DNA from: Ligustrum vulgare
Lineage: Eukaryota; Streptophyta; Magnoliopsida; Lamiales; Oleaceae
Reading direction: 5' to 3'
NCBI GenBank assembly: GCA_963555705.1
Contig: OY743184.1
Location: forward strand, 26,746,639-26,810,638
DNA: 64,000 nt
How positions within the stretch are numbered: position 1 is the stretch's first letter; each line of letters starts with the position of its first letter. Shown one piece after another: positions 46,442 through 57,694 of this stretch. The notes below the pieces were generated by a model. The model was not told where the DNA came from. It saw only the letters and a list, made by a program, of their open reading frames with translations, and searched no databases. The position numbers were made by a program, and so were the translations under genes.

Positions 46442-47910
46442 TCTAAACCCGAATCCTTTGAAGAAGCTATTTCTTCAACGGATTCTAAGTTCTGGCTTGT
46501 AGCAATGTAAGATGAAATGGACTCACTTTTGAAAAATAAAACATGGGTTCTTGTGCCTAAACCTGATAAGTAGAAACTTATAGATTGCAAATGGATTTTT
46601 AAAATAAAAGAAGGTGACTCTAAGGACTTAAAACCTAGATATAATGCTAGGCTTGTAGCAAAAGGGTTTTCACAAAAGTAAGGAATTGATTATAATGAGT
46701 TTTTTTCACCTGTAGTTAAATATACTTCTATAAGAATCATGTTTACATTAGTTGCGCAATACAGTCTTGAATTGGAATAAATGGAAGTGAAAACTACTTT
46801 CTTATATGGTTCACTTTATGAAACTATATGTATGTGTCAGCCTACGAGCTTTGAAAAACCTGAAAATCTTGCATGTTTACTGAAAAAGTATTTGTATGGC
46901 CTGAAACAAGCGCTCAAACAATAGTATAAAAGATTTGATGCTTTAATACAAAGTATGAAATTTGTGAAAAGTCAATATGATCCATGCTTTTATTTTAAAT
47001 GTTACAATTCCTGTTATATCTATCTACTTTTATATGTAGATGACATGTTAATAGCTAGACTTGACTTGAATGAAATTGTGATTCTTAAACAAAAACTTAG
47101 TTCGGAATTTGAAATGAAAGACTTAGGAAATGCTAGAAGAGTTCTAGGAATGAATATTTTTAGAAATAAGGGAACAGGAAACTAGTTTTAAATCAAAAAG
47201 CTTACATTGAAAAGATTTTGAAAAGGTTTAACTTGTTTGATTCAAAACCTGTCTCTTTACCTCTGCCTAGTCATTTCAAATTATCTATTGAGCAATCACC
47301 TAATACTAAAGAAGAAGAAAATAGGATGATTAATGTGCCTTATCAAAATGCTGTTATATTTGTTATGTATCTCATGGTCTGTACTAGACCTGATATTGCT
47401 TTTGCAGTCAGTGTACTTAGCAGGTTTATGAGCAAACCTGGTGAAACCCATTGGGAAGCCATGAAATGTTTGTTTAGATATCTGAAAAGTTCTTCAAACT
47501 TGAGCCTTGTCTTTAAAAAACAAAAATCTGATTTATGTCTTAAAGGTTTTTTCGATTCTGATTTTGCTGGAAATTTAGACAATAGGAAATCAACTTCTGC
47601 TTACTTCTTTGTGTTAAATGGTACCTGTGTGAGTTGGAAATGTCAACTGCAAAATTAGTTGCACTTTCTTCTACAGAAGCGGAGTATATTACTGATACTG
47701 ATGCTGTAAAAGAATCTATTTAGTTAAAGGGTTTGTTAGAAGAATTAAGACGTTTTGATGATCATGCAGTCAGTATTTGTACACACAGTCAAAGTGCTTT
47801 ATACTTAAGTAGAAATCTTGTATTTCATACTTGGTCTAAACATATAGATGTTAAGTTTCACTTCATTATGGATGTTCTTGATAAAGAACTATAAAACTTG
47901 AGAAAATTGC
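46442..47910 (+). pseudogene. Plus copia: RT and RNase H
   Basis: RT runs from PESFEEA through WVLVPKPDK-stop, CKWIFKIKEG, ARLVAKGFSQK-stop and YLYGLKQA to an intact YVDD (codons 47033-47044, LLLYVDDMLIA). RNase H follows (47218-47890): VMYLMVCTRPDIAFAVSVLS, DSDFAGNLDNRKSTSAYFF, and VALSSTEAEY after a one-base shift near 47650. At least six in-frame stops. Confidence 0.88.
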
Positions 47911-48054
47911 AACTTAGTGTAATCCAACTGATGCTGGAATCAAAGTTATACTAATTAACAAATTTAAGGATGCTTTAAGGTTTTTAAATTTGTTATAATT
48001 TTGATACTGCCTTATGTGTTTTGCAGGAGCTGCTGATCCAATTGAGGTGGAGAT

Positions 48055-48620
48055 TGTAGATGCAATTGGATCAGTAGAACCAGTCCAAGCATTCAAAATC
48101 CACTCCAGAAGCTTTAACCCAAATTTGCTAAAGGCCAAAGTGGAGAAGCCCAGCCAGAGCCTTAAAGCTGAAGCAGCCTAACTAAATCGGGTTCCTAGCC
48201 CAATATCGTTAAGCTCAACCCTTGGATCAAACCATTTGATCCGAGCCCTTCATTTGGAGATAAGGGCATGTCTCCTAATCTGACCCATTCACTTCTTCCA
48301 GACAATTCCATTTTACTTTTCTCTCTCTTTGTGGTGTTCTTCATGGTTTTCTCTTTGAAATTCATCTCTCGCATTTGGTTCTTTGTGGTTCTTTTCTCTG
48401 AATCTCTGTGTATTTCAGAGAACACTTAGTGGTTACTTTTACAGTGTTGGTCTGTATTATTAGTGGTTCATTTGTGCGAGAGTTTTTAGATTTGTATTTT
48501 CTAAAAATGTTTGATTCTTGTATTTTTATTGTTTGATTAATAAAAGTTTTTTGAAGTTTTTATGTTTTACTTCATACTTTGTGGTATATTGTGGTGATTC
48601 TGAGTTGTAAAATCGTAATA
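48055..48620 (+). repeat. 3' LTR of the plus copia
   Basis: Pairs with 42412-43028; starts TGTAGATGCAATTGGA and ends CGTAATA at 48620. Several short deletions relative to the 5' LTR. Confidence 0.9.
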
Positions 48621-48663
48621 GGAGCAACAACAAATTATTCATAATAGTTAGTTCTAAGATTAA

Positions 48664-48732
48664 GCATATGTTCGGCAAAGAAAACATTTCCATTTATAAA
48701 CATATTTCACCCAAACCAACGCACTTACCTCA

Positions 48733-48785
<53 letters not shown>

Positions 48786-49092
48786 ATGTCAGAACACTGC
48801 ATGCAGTTTTTTTTTTTTTTTTTTTATTTATCACATGTCAAAACACTGCATGCAGTTTGGAAAATGGATCAAATTTGTTGAAAATCGAGTTGTCTATTTT
48901 CCTAAAAAAAAACCCCTACCTTTTCTGTCTGTTTCCCATTGCAGTCTGAAAAATGTATATTACTGGGGTTCGGTCATTTGTTTATGCCGTAAAGATAAAT
49001 ACACATTTAGTCTAGCAATTGTGTCAAATGGGTTTGCCTTGATTTGTGTGTTATTGTTTATAAATAACATATTTTTCAAGCTTAACGGAAAC
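48664..49092. mobile_element. 429-bp insertion with TAA duplication in the old copia leader
   Basis: The leader repeat is interrupted between GATTAA and TAATATTC. TAA flanks both sides (48661-48663, 49093-49095), as for PIF/Harbinger-type MITEs. Ends share only weak inverted similarity (GTTCGGCAAAG / GTTTCCGTTAAGC). It contains a (TA)n run (48736-48782) and a direct repeat of ATCACATGTCA-aacactgcatgcagttt (48781 and 48830). Confidence 0.5.
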
Positions 49093-49470
49093 TAATATTC
49101 TTCTGAAATATTAATTTTATTATTATGCTATTATAGGAGCAACAACAAAATATTATTGTATTCAACAACTTGAATTAAAAACATGTTCTATAATAAAATA
49201 AAATAAAAAATTAACGAATAAAAATTATAAGAAATATATTAATAAGTCAACGAAATCTACTTACTTAATTATACATACATGTATAGTTATTCACTACAAA
49301 CTAATCAACATTCAAAAACTAGAAACTAATCAAAATGAATTCAAAAGTTACTACAGTTTCAAATTGCAATTTACTAATTCATTCTAATCAAAGGAGGCAG
49401 ATTCAAATATCAGAAGTCAAATTCGGTAATCTAAATGAATTCATAAATTTGCTACAGATTAAAATTCTTA
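49093..49470. other. Old copia leader between two insertions
   Basis: Begins with another unit of the leader repeat (ATATTCTTCTGAAATATTAA); the remainder is AT-rich without coding signal. Confidence 0.5.
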
Positions 49471-50310
49471 GACAATGTTCTCTTTGCTGTTTTGAGGTGA
49501 TTTTCTATTTTTATTTTCGAAAACATTAAAAACGCGTTCTCTTTAACATTTTTGAAAATGCATTTTGGAAATAAAAAAAAAATTGTATACAAAACGTCCA
49601 AAACCTCGTTTTGGGCGTTTTGTGTGTATTTCAACAAAAATGTTCAAAATGCGGAAAACGTTTTTTGAGATTTTTTTTTTAAGAATTATCCTAACTTGGA
49701 ACTAAGCTTAATATAGAGTTTTTATTTATTTATTTATTTATTTATTTAGAATTATCCTAACTTGAAATTAAGCTTAAATAAAGATTTTTTTTGGGGAGAA
49801 TTATCCTAACTTGGAACTAAGCTTAAATAAAATTTTATTGAATTCAATATCAACATATCAAAAAAAAAAAAATAAGTGAGAATTCTTGTTGTTATATTTC
49901 AAAAAATGCCTTGATAAATGGACTCTGATGGTTTTAAAAGAACTTGCATTTTCTGGATTTTAATGGAATTAGAGTTTCCTTAAATCCCGAACATGATCAA
50001 GTTGTGTTAAAATAGACTCTTAATGCTCACATTAGTGTGTTGCATGTAACCATGTTTTCAGTGTATTGTGAAAGAAACTTTGAGTTTGAGCCAGTAGTAT
50101 TCTGCAAGTAAATTAATTAAAAATAGTTTAAGTAGTATTCTGTAAAATTTCAAACAAAAAGTGTTTTCCAATTTTTCATTTTTAAAAATAGTTTTCAGAA
50201 ATGACAAACCAAACGTATTTTCAGCAAATTTGAAAGTAAAAATAAAAAGAGGAAATACAAAATATTTTCGAAAATGAAAATACAAAATAAAATACAAACA
50301 AAACGCTACC
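49471..50310. mobile_element. Non-autonomous PIF/Harbinger-like element, copy 2
   Basis: Second copy of the element at 8952-9818, 840 bp, flanked by TTA (49468-49470 and 50311-50313). Same order of parts: gttctctttgctgttttgagg, cgttttgggcgttttgtg, three agaattatcctaacttg repeats, and tgaaaatacaaaataaaata near the right end. Confidence 0.78.
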
Positions 50311-50623
50311 TTATATTTTCGGCAAATTCAAAAGTTTTCGAATTAGGCAGATCTCAATTCACTTCAAAAATATCTGAATTGAACTGAAGATTTTAGTTTC
50401 TGTCACATTCACTTCCTGAATTGAATTGAAGTCAAATTCGCAAGATTCAAAAATAATTCAGACTGGACAGATTCAAAAATTCAGGATTCCACATTGTGAT
50501 AATGCACACGTATATGTAAAAAATTAGAGGTCACCAAATTAATTTTGGTACACGTGATAAATGATTATACTTATAAAAGTATTAACTTTTAGCTAATATT
50601 TTGGAAGGATCGTGTTGATAACG

Positions 50624-50781
50624 AGTTATAAACTAGAGAGAAGAATAAAGAAGTGAATAAAGTTATGACTTATTAAGAGGGAAAGCCCCATATCTATTGG
50701 GGATGATTAGTGATACATAAGGTAATAATATCTAAAAATGCAAGGTACAAATGTCGTTCCCTATATAATATAATATTTACA
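50624..50781 (-). repeat. 5' LTR of the old copia
   Basis: Matches 30749-30953 apart from the TA run. On the minus strand its inner edge is followed by TTATCAACACGATCC, a plausible copia-type primer binding site (50609-50623). Confidence 0.65.
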
Positions 50782-50883
50782 ACAACAATCACCACCACCA
50801 CAATTCTAAAGATAATTTGCTAACGAACACTAAATTAGAGACGTCAATGAAAATTTAAAATCACCCATATCGCCCTTCAGGAG

Positions 50884-50919
<36 letters not shown>

Positions 50920-50961
50920 CAAAAAAAATGTAATAAATATTTTAACAATTATTATAGTACA
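50782..50961. other. Spacer with (TA)n microsatellite
   Basis: AT-rich flank of the old copia; (TA)n at about 50889-50914. Ends with A immediately before the Helitron start. Confidence 0.6.
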
Positions 50962-51691
50962 TCCCTACTATATATAAAATCAGGTTGCAAAATTACTGTT
51001 CATGGACGAAAAATAACGACTTTAGTAGGAACTTGTACACGTTTTTTCCCTTTCCCCTTTTTGTTCTGTATTAACACTTTTCGTCTGTCTATGCTGATGA
51101 ACGTTTCTTTCATTTCCCCTCTTTCATCTCTCTCCCTCTCTCGCTGTTACTTTCTCCCTTCGAGAATCTTCTCATAGGATTACAACGTCCATCGTGTACC
51201 GCCATCAAAGGTTCGTATTTTTTGTTCTTCTGTGTAGATCTATGTCTTTTTTTCACCGCTTGTATATCTGTGTCTCTTTTTCCCCGATTTGATGTCGTCG
51301 CGCTTGAAGGTTGTTCGCGTGTGGGAGTAGAGCTTTCGTTGCCTCTTGCTGTCGACGGTTAGTTTTTGTTGATCCCCCTTTTTTCTCATGTAACGTATAA
51401 GGTGAGTTTGTGGTTTTTAGGTCTCATTCATTCTTCCTTCCGCATGTCGCTTTTTCACCCTTTCCTCCCAGGCTCTTCTTCGACTGTGTTGTCTATGGTT
51501 TTCGGTTTCCATTTGTCAATGGGTTTCAATTGTTTTCTCGATTGAGTTGATTTCTTTATCATTTCTTCAATTTACTCTAGGGTTTTAGACTTTTATCTAT
51601 CTTTGCAATCGAAGAAAGAAAATAAAGATAAAGAAGGAGGAGAAGAATGGAGAGGCGAGGAAACAAGAAACAATAATGGCGATAAAGAAAG

Positions 51692-51814
51692 ATGGTCTTA
51701 TTCTCATCACCATCAAGTGGATCGTCGCCTAATTTTTCAAAGGAAGATATGATAATTTTGATGGACCAGCTTAAATTTCAGCTTTCCCAGGCTTACACCA
51801 AGGAATTCCTCGAG
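51692..51814 (+). pseudogene. Captured first exon of a TIM13-like gene
   Basis: An ATG at 51692 opens 41 codons: a Ser-rich start (SSPSSGSSPNFSKED) followed by MDQLKFQLSQAYTKEFLE, the first helix of the small TIM chaperone TIM13 (Q-K-QLAQAYAEEFLE in plants). The frame stops at a GT donor (GAG|GTATT, 51814/51815). TIM13 pairs with TIM8 in the mitochondrial intermembrane space; its twin CX3C motifs lie in the next exon, which I do not find. A 5' UTR-like region with two probable leader introns precedes it (51100-51690). Confidence 0.65.
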
Positions 51815-52221
51815 GTATTACTATTTATATTTAAACTATTTCTGGATTTCTTTCTCAATATTATCAGCTCTGCATTTTTAGCACTTCTTGTTAGTGTTTC
51901 CTTCAATTATAAAAATCATATACAATAAATTATTATTGCCTAGCAGCATGTTTAAAAAAATAATAAAAAATTGATGTTTCCGATTGGGGCTTTTTAAGCT
52001 ACAGTTAGAATTTAGATATAGTGATATAGATGATTAGGGTGGGGTGGGTTGGGAAGGAGAAGTAGCAAATCTTTTCCAATAAGAGAGTACTTGTTGCCTT
52101 TTCTGATTAGAGGAAGGCTCTATGCGTATGGGGAAAAAAGTTATTTCTTTGAGTTGAAGATACTTTAAATAAGTAGCATTAAACAGCCTTCTAAGAATTG
52201 AGTGTCTCTTTTTGGTTGCAG

Positions 52222-52409
52222 GAAACATGATAGAGAAGTCCTGGATAGTTGGAGGTGGATCAGTCACATTAATGCTTGAAGAAATGCAATCATCCCCTGA
52301 GTTTAGTCATAATTGATCCTATTGTTTAGATTTTCTTCAAAAATATCACTTTTCAGAAAACACAATAGTGCCAGCAGAAGGCGAGCTTCTGTTAAATGGT
52401 ATCTTTCAG
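52222..52409 (+). pseudogene. Unidentified exon-like fragment in the second Helitron
   Basis: Bounded by an acceptor (TTTGGTTGCAG, ending 52221) and a donor (TTTCAG|GTGC at 52409/52410). One frame reads NMIEKSWIVGGGSVTLMLEE followed by MQSSPEFSHN and a stop; near the end another frame gives NTIVPAEGELLLNGIFQ. Family not recognised. Confidence 0.35.
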
Positions 52410-55400
52410 GTGCATCTCTTCCATTTGTGCTCTTTTTTTGACAGTGCTTTGGTACTATCATATGATAGTTGTACATTTACTGCTAACTATTTTTTTTAAT
52501 GAAAACAAATTAGCACTGTGATTTAAGAATTATGATCCTTCAAATAAAAAAATTTATTTTCGTTTGATTCTGGATACTGAAGCATGAAATGATTAGCCTT
52601 GAGAAATTATTAAGTCATTGAGGCTATTGCTGCAGATCTGCTTTTGAATCTTTTGTAGCTTTTGATGAAATGTGTGATTGAAAAATTATGGATCCCAAAA
52701 AGTATGTGATTGAGATTGATTGTTGACTTTCACTTAGATTAAAATCTAGATTTTAATTTGTACCAAACAAGTGCATTCAATTTTTGTGAAAAAGTAGTGA
52801 TAATGATATTCTTTAGTATTTAATCACGCTTTAACATTGAAGAACAAAGAACATGTGATTATTGAAGAAGTTATATAGTTTAATATTTAGTTTTCCTTTT
52901 CTTTTATGTTCCTTTTAAATAAGTAGACTTCTTGTGAGGTTACTTCGACATGCTATTGCTATTTAACTTGTTCTTAATCTTTGCTTCAATGCATTATCAA
53001 TGTTGTTCATTTTTTATTTTTTTATTTTTTTATTTTTTTTGCAGCTATACAAATTTTGATACTTTAGCTCAAAAAAATAAAAAAAATAAAAAAAATTAGT
53101 AGGCGTAAGAGAAGGATATGATTACTTAGACTTCTTCTTCTTTTATTTTATTTTTTTAAAATCATACCATCAGTTTCATCCTATGACAAATTACATGCTC
53201 CGTGACTAAATTTCTGTTAGTTCCTTTTTGTAGCTTAAAGATGGGGGTGTCATTTCCTTTCATAAGTCTCATCAAATTCAAAGCAGTGAACAATATTGTT
53301 ATCCAATTGTCCCAGCATTTTTAGGTTATGTACATAATCGCCAAGTATGCCCTTAACCTTGAAAATATGCCTCAAACTTCTTGGGTGAATTAAATGATGG
53401 TTCAATTTTTCTTTTGATTTTTGTTTCATGTATGCTAAATTTAGAAGTTTTAAATGAATATATTGCTCTCATGTTGCTGGTAGAAATATGATGAAGTGGT
53501 ATTTTAATCAATTTTGGTGAGTAATTCTATGTTTAATGTCGAAAATGATAATGAAGTTGTATTTTGTATGCTTGTGTTAGGACTTTCCTGCTTGGATTGT
53601 GGATTAGATTTTGGAACAGATAAAACAGATTGAGATTGTGGTTGTGTGTTATTTGGTGGCTGCTATTGCATTTGTTTTGGTTTCTTCAGATTTCGAATGT
53701 TTCTTTTCTTTATTTTTGAATCAAGTTGAGTGAGTTAATTTATGTTGAATAGTGGAAGTGACAATGTTTGTGTCACGACTTTCCTGCTTGAATTGTGGAC
53801 TTAAGTTTGAAGTGTGTAAGATAGATTGAGACCTGGGTTTTTGGTGGCTAGTCATATCTCCCTTTTACTACCGAATTATTATGTTAAATACATTTCCTTT
53901 ATGTAACTATTTTTTTCCTTGCTATAAATTTAACTCATTTCATATAATATCTTTTATTTTTTACCTTGCAGGTTACTTCTACAGTTTTTTTGTTATTTGC
54001 TATATAGTGTAGTAGAGGAAAGTGTGTCAGATTTATTATCTTTTGTATTTTTTTATTTTTGGTTGATCTTTGATTTTATATGAAGAATATGTTATGAGTG
54101 TATTGTTTATTATGACTTCTAAATAATGGTTGTTTCTTTGTGCAACTTTATTTTTTCATCTTTGATTTTTTTCTGGTTAATATTTAGTTTTGCATGAAGA
54201 TATGTTATTGTGTATTTTTTTTCATTAAAACTGCCATTAATTTTGCTTCTTTATTTTTGTGTCGATTCAAAAGAGGAAGCTTTTTTTTCAAATGGAAATA
54301 TCCAGATTGATGTTAAATCTAGATTATCAACAAAGATATTGAACTAAATGAAATATGTTTCCAAGGAATTGAAATATCTTATCTCCGACTGTTCTTTCAT
54401 CTGCTTTCAGGTTATAATACAGAAATGATAAAGAGGTTTTTCTTCCAGGAACTCCAATGGAGCAATAATGATATTGGATTTATAATGTTCCCTTCAGATT
54501 CACCCAAGAAGCTAGGTGCTTTATAGCTAATCCGCCCCCTCATTTGCTAATTTTTTAATTTTTTTCATATAATGGGGCTCGATCAAATTTAGTCATTTCG
54601 GCTCCCTCTATTGTCTGATTATACAGCTATGATACAGAAATTAGTTTCATTAATTTTGTACCAATTTGGGGTCTAAAATTGGAGTTGCATATTCTAAAAT
54701 GATGTAACAAAAGGATAATAGTTTCATGTGAGGTCTCAGTGACTTGCTATTTGGGATATGGTTTTATCCTATTGATTCAGAAAAACAAATTTCTCCATAA
54801 TTTTAATAATCCTTTTTTCTAAAGACTAAAAATGGGATTTCACACTATTTTTATCAACAATTTTGTTTGCCAAATCCTTTTGCATATGCCTCTCATTTGA
54901 ATTAATTCTTTCTCCATTTTAGATTTGCTTAATTTATTAATTCTTGAATTGCAAATTAGGAGTGCAATGATATATCATTTTGTGGTTCACTGATTCTTCA
55001 AGGTTAGTTATTTAATGTCATATTATTCTAGCTAATTTTTTTATTTTTTTAGAATCGTTCTCGTATTTTAAATCTTGGTCCAGAAAATATATTGAATGTT
55101 CACTCTAATCAAACTTCGTTCTTCTGTTGTTTGTTATTTTTTTTTTTCTTTTTAAACCTTTTATAGTTTATCAACCACTCACAAGACTAATTTTTTGTAA
55201 TGTGGTAAGTTTTTTGCTCTGTAGAGAATTTGAGGAACTACATTATGTTCCATGAATTAAAAGGGTTTTTGCCTTTGCTTGTTGATATTTTTTAGAACCG
55301 TTGTTGGTGTTTGGGTTGGACATCAAAAGGGTTTTTTTCAAAAACTCATATTTTTCTATGCGATTTGTTGTTTTTGATCGGATTCCACAAAGTTTCATCT

Positions 55401-55989
55401 ATCACTCTTATACTATTGATTTTTGATTTTTGTAGGAAAAAGATGTGGTTAAGGAACAACAAAAATTCTTGCTTCTATCACTCTAATAATGAATTTTGCA
55501 ATGTCTTTGTTGCTTTTTGTTTCTGGGTTTTTCTAACAAGATTTATTGGTGCAGTATTTGACAAGATTGACTCATCATTGCTTTCAAAAGTATTGACGAG
55601 GTTATAAAACACACTCAAAACTATCATTAATTTGTACTATGATGACATACATATTTTATTTGTGTGATGCATTTGACTTCGTTTTGCTTCATTTCTTGTC
55701 ATAGAAGACTGAGTCTCAACTATGTTTCATTCTACATTCATCTACACCTCTTCTTCCTTTCTTCATTACATTTCAAAACCAGAATTAGAACAAAAAAATT
55801 AGTGCATCCCAAAAGCTTATGATATTACAACAAAAAAATTAAGTGCATCCCAAAAGCTTACGATAGCAAAGAAACTAAAAATGCATCAAAATTTACTGTT
55901 GCATTACCCGACCATGTGAAAACCATCACGAGTACGTGAAAACCATTTGTGAAACATTTTTTAAAACTTCAGCAGAGCTCTTATAGTCA

Positions 55990-56280
55990 TGCTCGTGGCT
56001 CGATTCTTGTCGTTGGTACTATTTATATAAGCTTTGTTTCATCTTTCTCATTTTCTTATGGTTCATTGACATTGACTATTATTTAGTTTCGTGATGTTAT
56101 GGATTGTGAAAGGAGATTATAGAGTTAATGGCGCGTTTGCCATGTGTTTGTAGGAATTATACTGAGAAGCAGTTAATATCATTTATTCAGGGTGAGAGAG
56201 GCATTTAGAACACATGTTGAGGACCTGGATGTTATTGTAGTTATGTGTGATTTAGGTCGTGCAATTGTCAATAAGGTAAA
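55990..56280 (+). pseudogene. Possible exon shreds near the 3' end of the second Helitron
   Basis: Around 56105-56180 a frame reads IELMARLPCVCRNYTEKQLI. After an acceptor-like ATTCAG at 56190, AFRTHVEDLDVIVVMCDLGR and AIVNK lead to a donor (AAG|GTAAAC at 56275). The splice-site framing suggests captured exons; parent unknown. Confidence 0.3.
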
Positions 56281-56663
56281 CAGGCAATTTGTTGGAAATA
56301 TAAAGCAATTGATTTTGACTGTTTAGTATTTTTTTTTTTTTTTTGTTATAGTCCCCTCTATCTAAAGTTGGGGTTATTGTATAATAGTCTTTGATCCCAA
56401 CTATCAGAATAGGCTGTAATGCAATCCTACCACATAAACTGTTGATTTGTATTGTGATTGGTTTTTTTCAATTGTATATACAAACAACATTTTTTCAAGT
56501 TCTTTAAATGAATCACATATCATAAATTGTTCCCTAATTTTAACACATCAAATTGAAACAATAAATTATATTCCAATCTTAATGTTACTTAATGTGTACT
56601 CACAAATAACTATTTTTTTCATTACTAATTCAACGCGAATAAACACAAATATAAATTTCTTCG

Positions 56664-56688
56664 TGCAACACACGTAAATCTTACTAGT
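56664..56688 (+). repeat. Secondary Helitron-type 3' terminus
   Basis: The hairpin CGTGCAACACACG followed by taaatctta and CTAGT ends at 56688, one kilobase before the main terminus. The next base is A, not T, so it is unlikely to be the end used for this insertion. Confidence 0.55.
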
Positions 56689-56739
56689 AACATTAGAATT
56701 CGTGTTACACTATTATTGACATAAATATTTTAATTTATT

Positions 56740-57615
56740 TTTATGTATAAAATATTTTTTTGTTTTGTTTTATAATAGTTATTATTCACTTAATAATTAT
56801 TTTATTATATTTAAGTAGAAAAATATGTAATATGGGTGCCAAATCGAAGATCCAACGAGAAATTTAATACAAGCTAACAAGCGAGAACAAATTGTAAGCA
56901 TATTGTTCGTAAAATTGTCAAAAGATCAAATGTAAAACTTTTTATATTTTTTAATTTTACTCAATACCTTATTTATTTTAAATTATATTATTTAAATTCT
57001 ATAATACTATCTATAAAATATTTTTTGTATTAAGTATTATTCTTTTATAATTATTATATTATTTTGAAGTCGAAAAAATATGTAATATGAGTATCAAATT
57101 GAAGATCTCAGCTAGAATTTTAATACAAGTTCTATTTAAATGTAATTGTGTTTTCTCACTTTAAACTTTAAGTCAATTTAAATTATAGTGTTTAAAGAAA
57201 TTTCCTGGAATATTAAATATACAAACCATAAAAAAATTTAAGATATGTGTAATTGTACATTTTTTGTAATTTATTGTCTTCCTTCATTTTTCATTCTTAA
57301 TTTAATATATTAACATATGAAAATCAATTATATATTTTTTTTTAAAAATTCGCAAAAAATAAATAAATAAAACGTTGTCACTCACATAAATAAATATTTT
57401 TATTTAAAAATAGAAAATGAAAGAGAATAAAACTGGAGCATTCATCGATTTATTTTTTCTTTTTCTTTTTATTTTAATAAAATTTTGAGCGTAAATTTCC
57501 TGGAATGGTAAACATACGAATCGTAAAAAAAATTAAGGTATGTGTAATTGTACATTTTTTGTAATTAATTGTATTTTTCCGTTTCTTATTTTTAATTTAA
57601 TATTCATTTAATATG
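56740..57615. repeat. Tandem duplications in the Helitron 3' region
   Basis: One block containing AATATGTAATATG-g-t-ccaaat-gaagatc occurs at about 56820 and 57072 (spacing about 252 bp). Another containing AAATTTCCTGGAAT and taattgtacattttttgtaatt occurs at about 57197 and 57497 (spacing about 300 bp). Confidence 0.75.
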
Positions 57616-57694
57616 TAAATATATAAAATCGATATATATGAGTAACAAATGATCGTGCATCGCACGGGCGTAACACTAGTTTATAATTTAATTT

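Larger units (their letters stand above)
42412..48620 (+). mobile_element. Complete Ty1/copia element (plus), second insertion of the same family
   Basis: LTRs 42412-43028 and 48055-48620. Flanks GGAGT (42407-42411) and GGAGC (48621-48625) look like a 5-bp TSD with one change. PBS TGGTATCAGAGC at 43030-43041; PPT GAGGTGGAGAT at 48044-48054. LTR start and coding domains match the 34464-40623 element, but orientation is opposite. Confidence 0.88.
30749..50781 (-). mobile_element. Old Ty1/copia element, interrupted by at least four insertions
   Basis: The 3' LTR is at 30749-30953 and the 5' LTR at 50624-50781; they share gttata-aa-tagagaga, aagaagtgaataaa and acataaggtaataatatct. Between them, on the minus strand, pol (30965-34463) and gag-protease (40629-42060) are collinear parts of one element. 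A 5' leader with about 90-bp repeats (42100-42411, 48621-48663, 49093-49470, 50314-50623) completes it. The parts are separated by the insertions 34464-40623, 42412-48620, 48664-49092 and 49471-50310. Removing these leaves an element of roughly 6.3 kb, a normal copia size. It is heavily decayed. Confidence 0.75.
50962..57680 (+). mobile_element. Second Helitron-like element, with a captured TIM13-like exon
   Basis: The 5' end TCCCTACTATATATAAAATC at 50962 follows A. The 3' end has the hairpin CCGTGCG-type pair (CGTGCATCGCACG, 57653-57665), a spacer, and CTAGT ending at 57680 followed by T. This gives the A|T insertion expected for Helitrons. 6.7 kb, no Rep/helicase seen. The last kilobase is duplicated in parts, and a second, weaker terminus lies at 56688. 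Between 52410 and 55990 I see only AT-rich intron-like sequence, plus a duplicated 80-bp segment (53570 and 53755). Confidence 0.75.

Noticed and set aside
48736..48782. CRISPR-like or satellite repeat
   Set aside because: It is a simple (TA)n microsatellite; no regularly spaced repeats with unique spacers occur anywhere in the window.
52670..52790. Foldback MITE similar to 30425-30580
   Set aside because: Shares gattttaat-type words, but the two ends do not pair over enough length to define an element.
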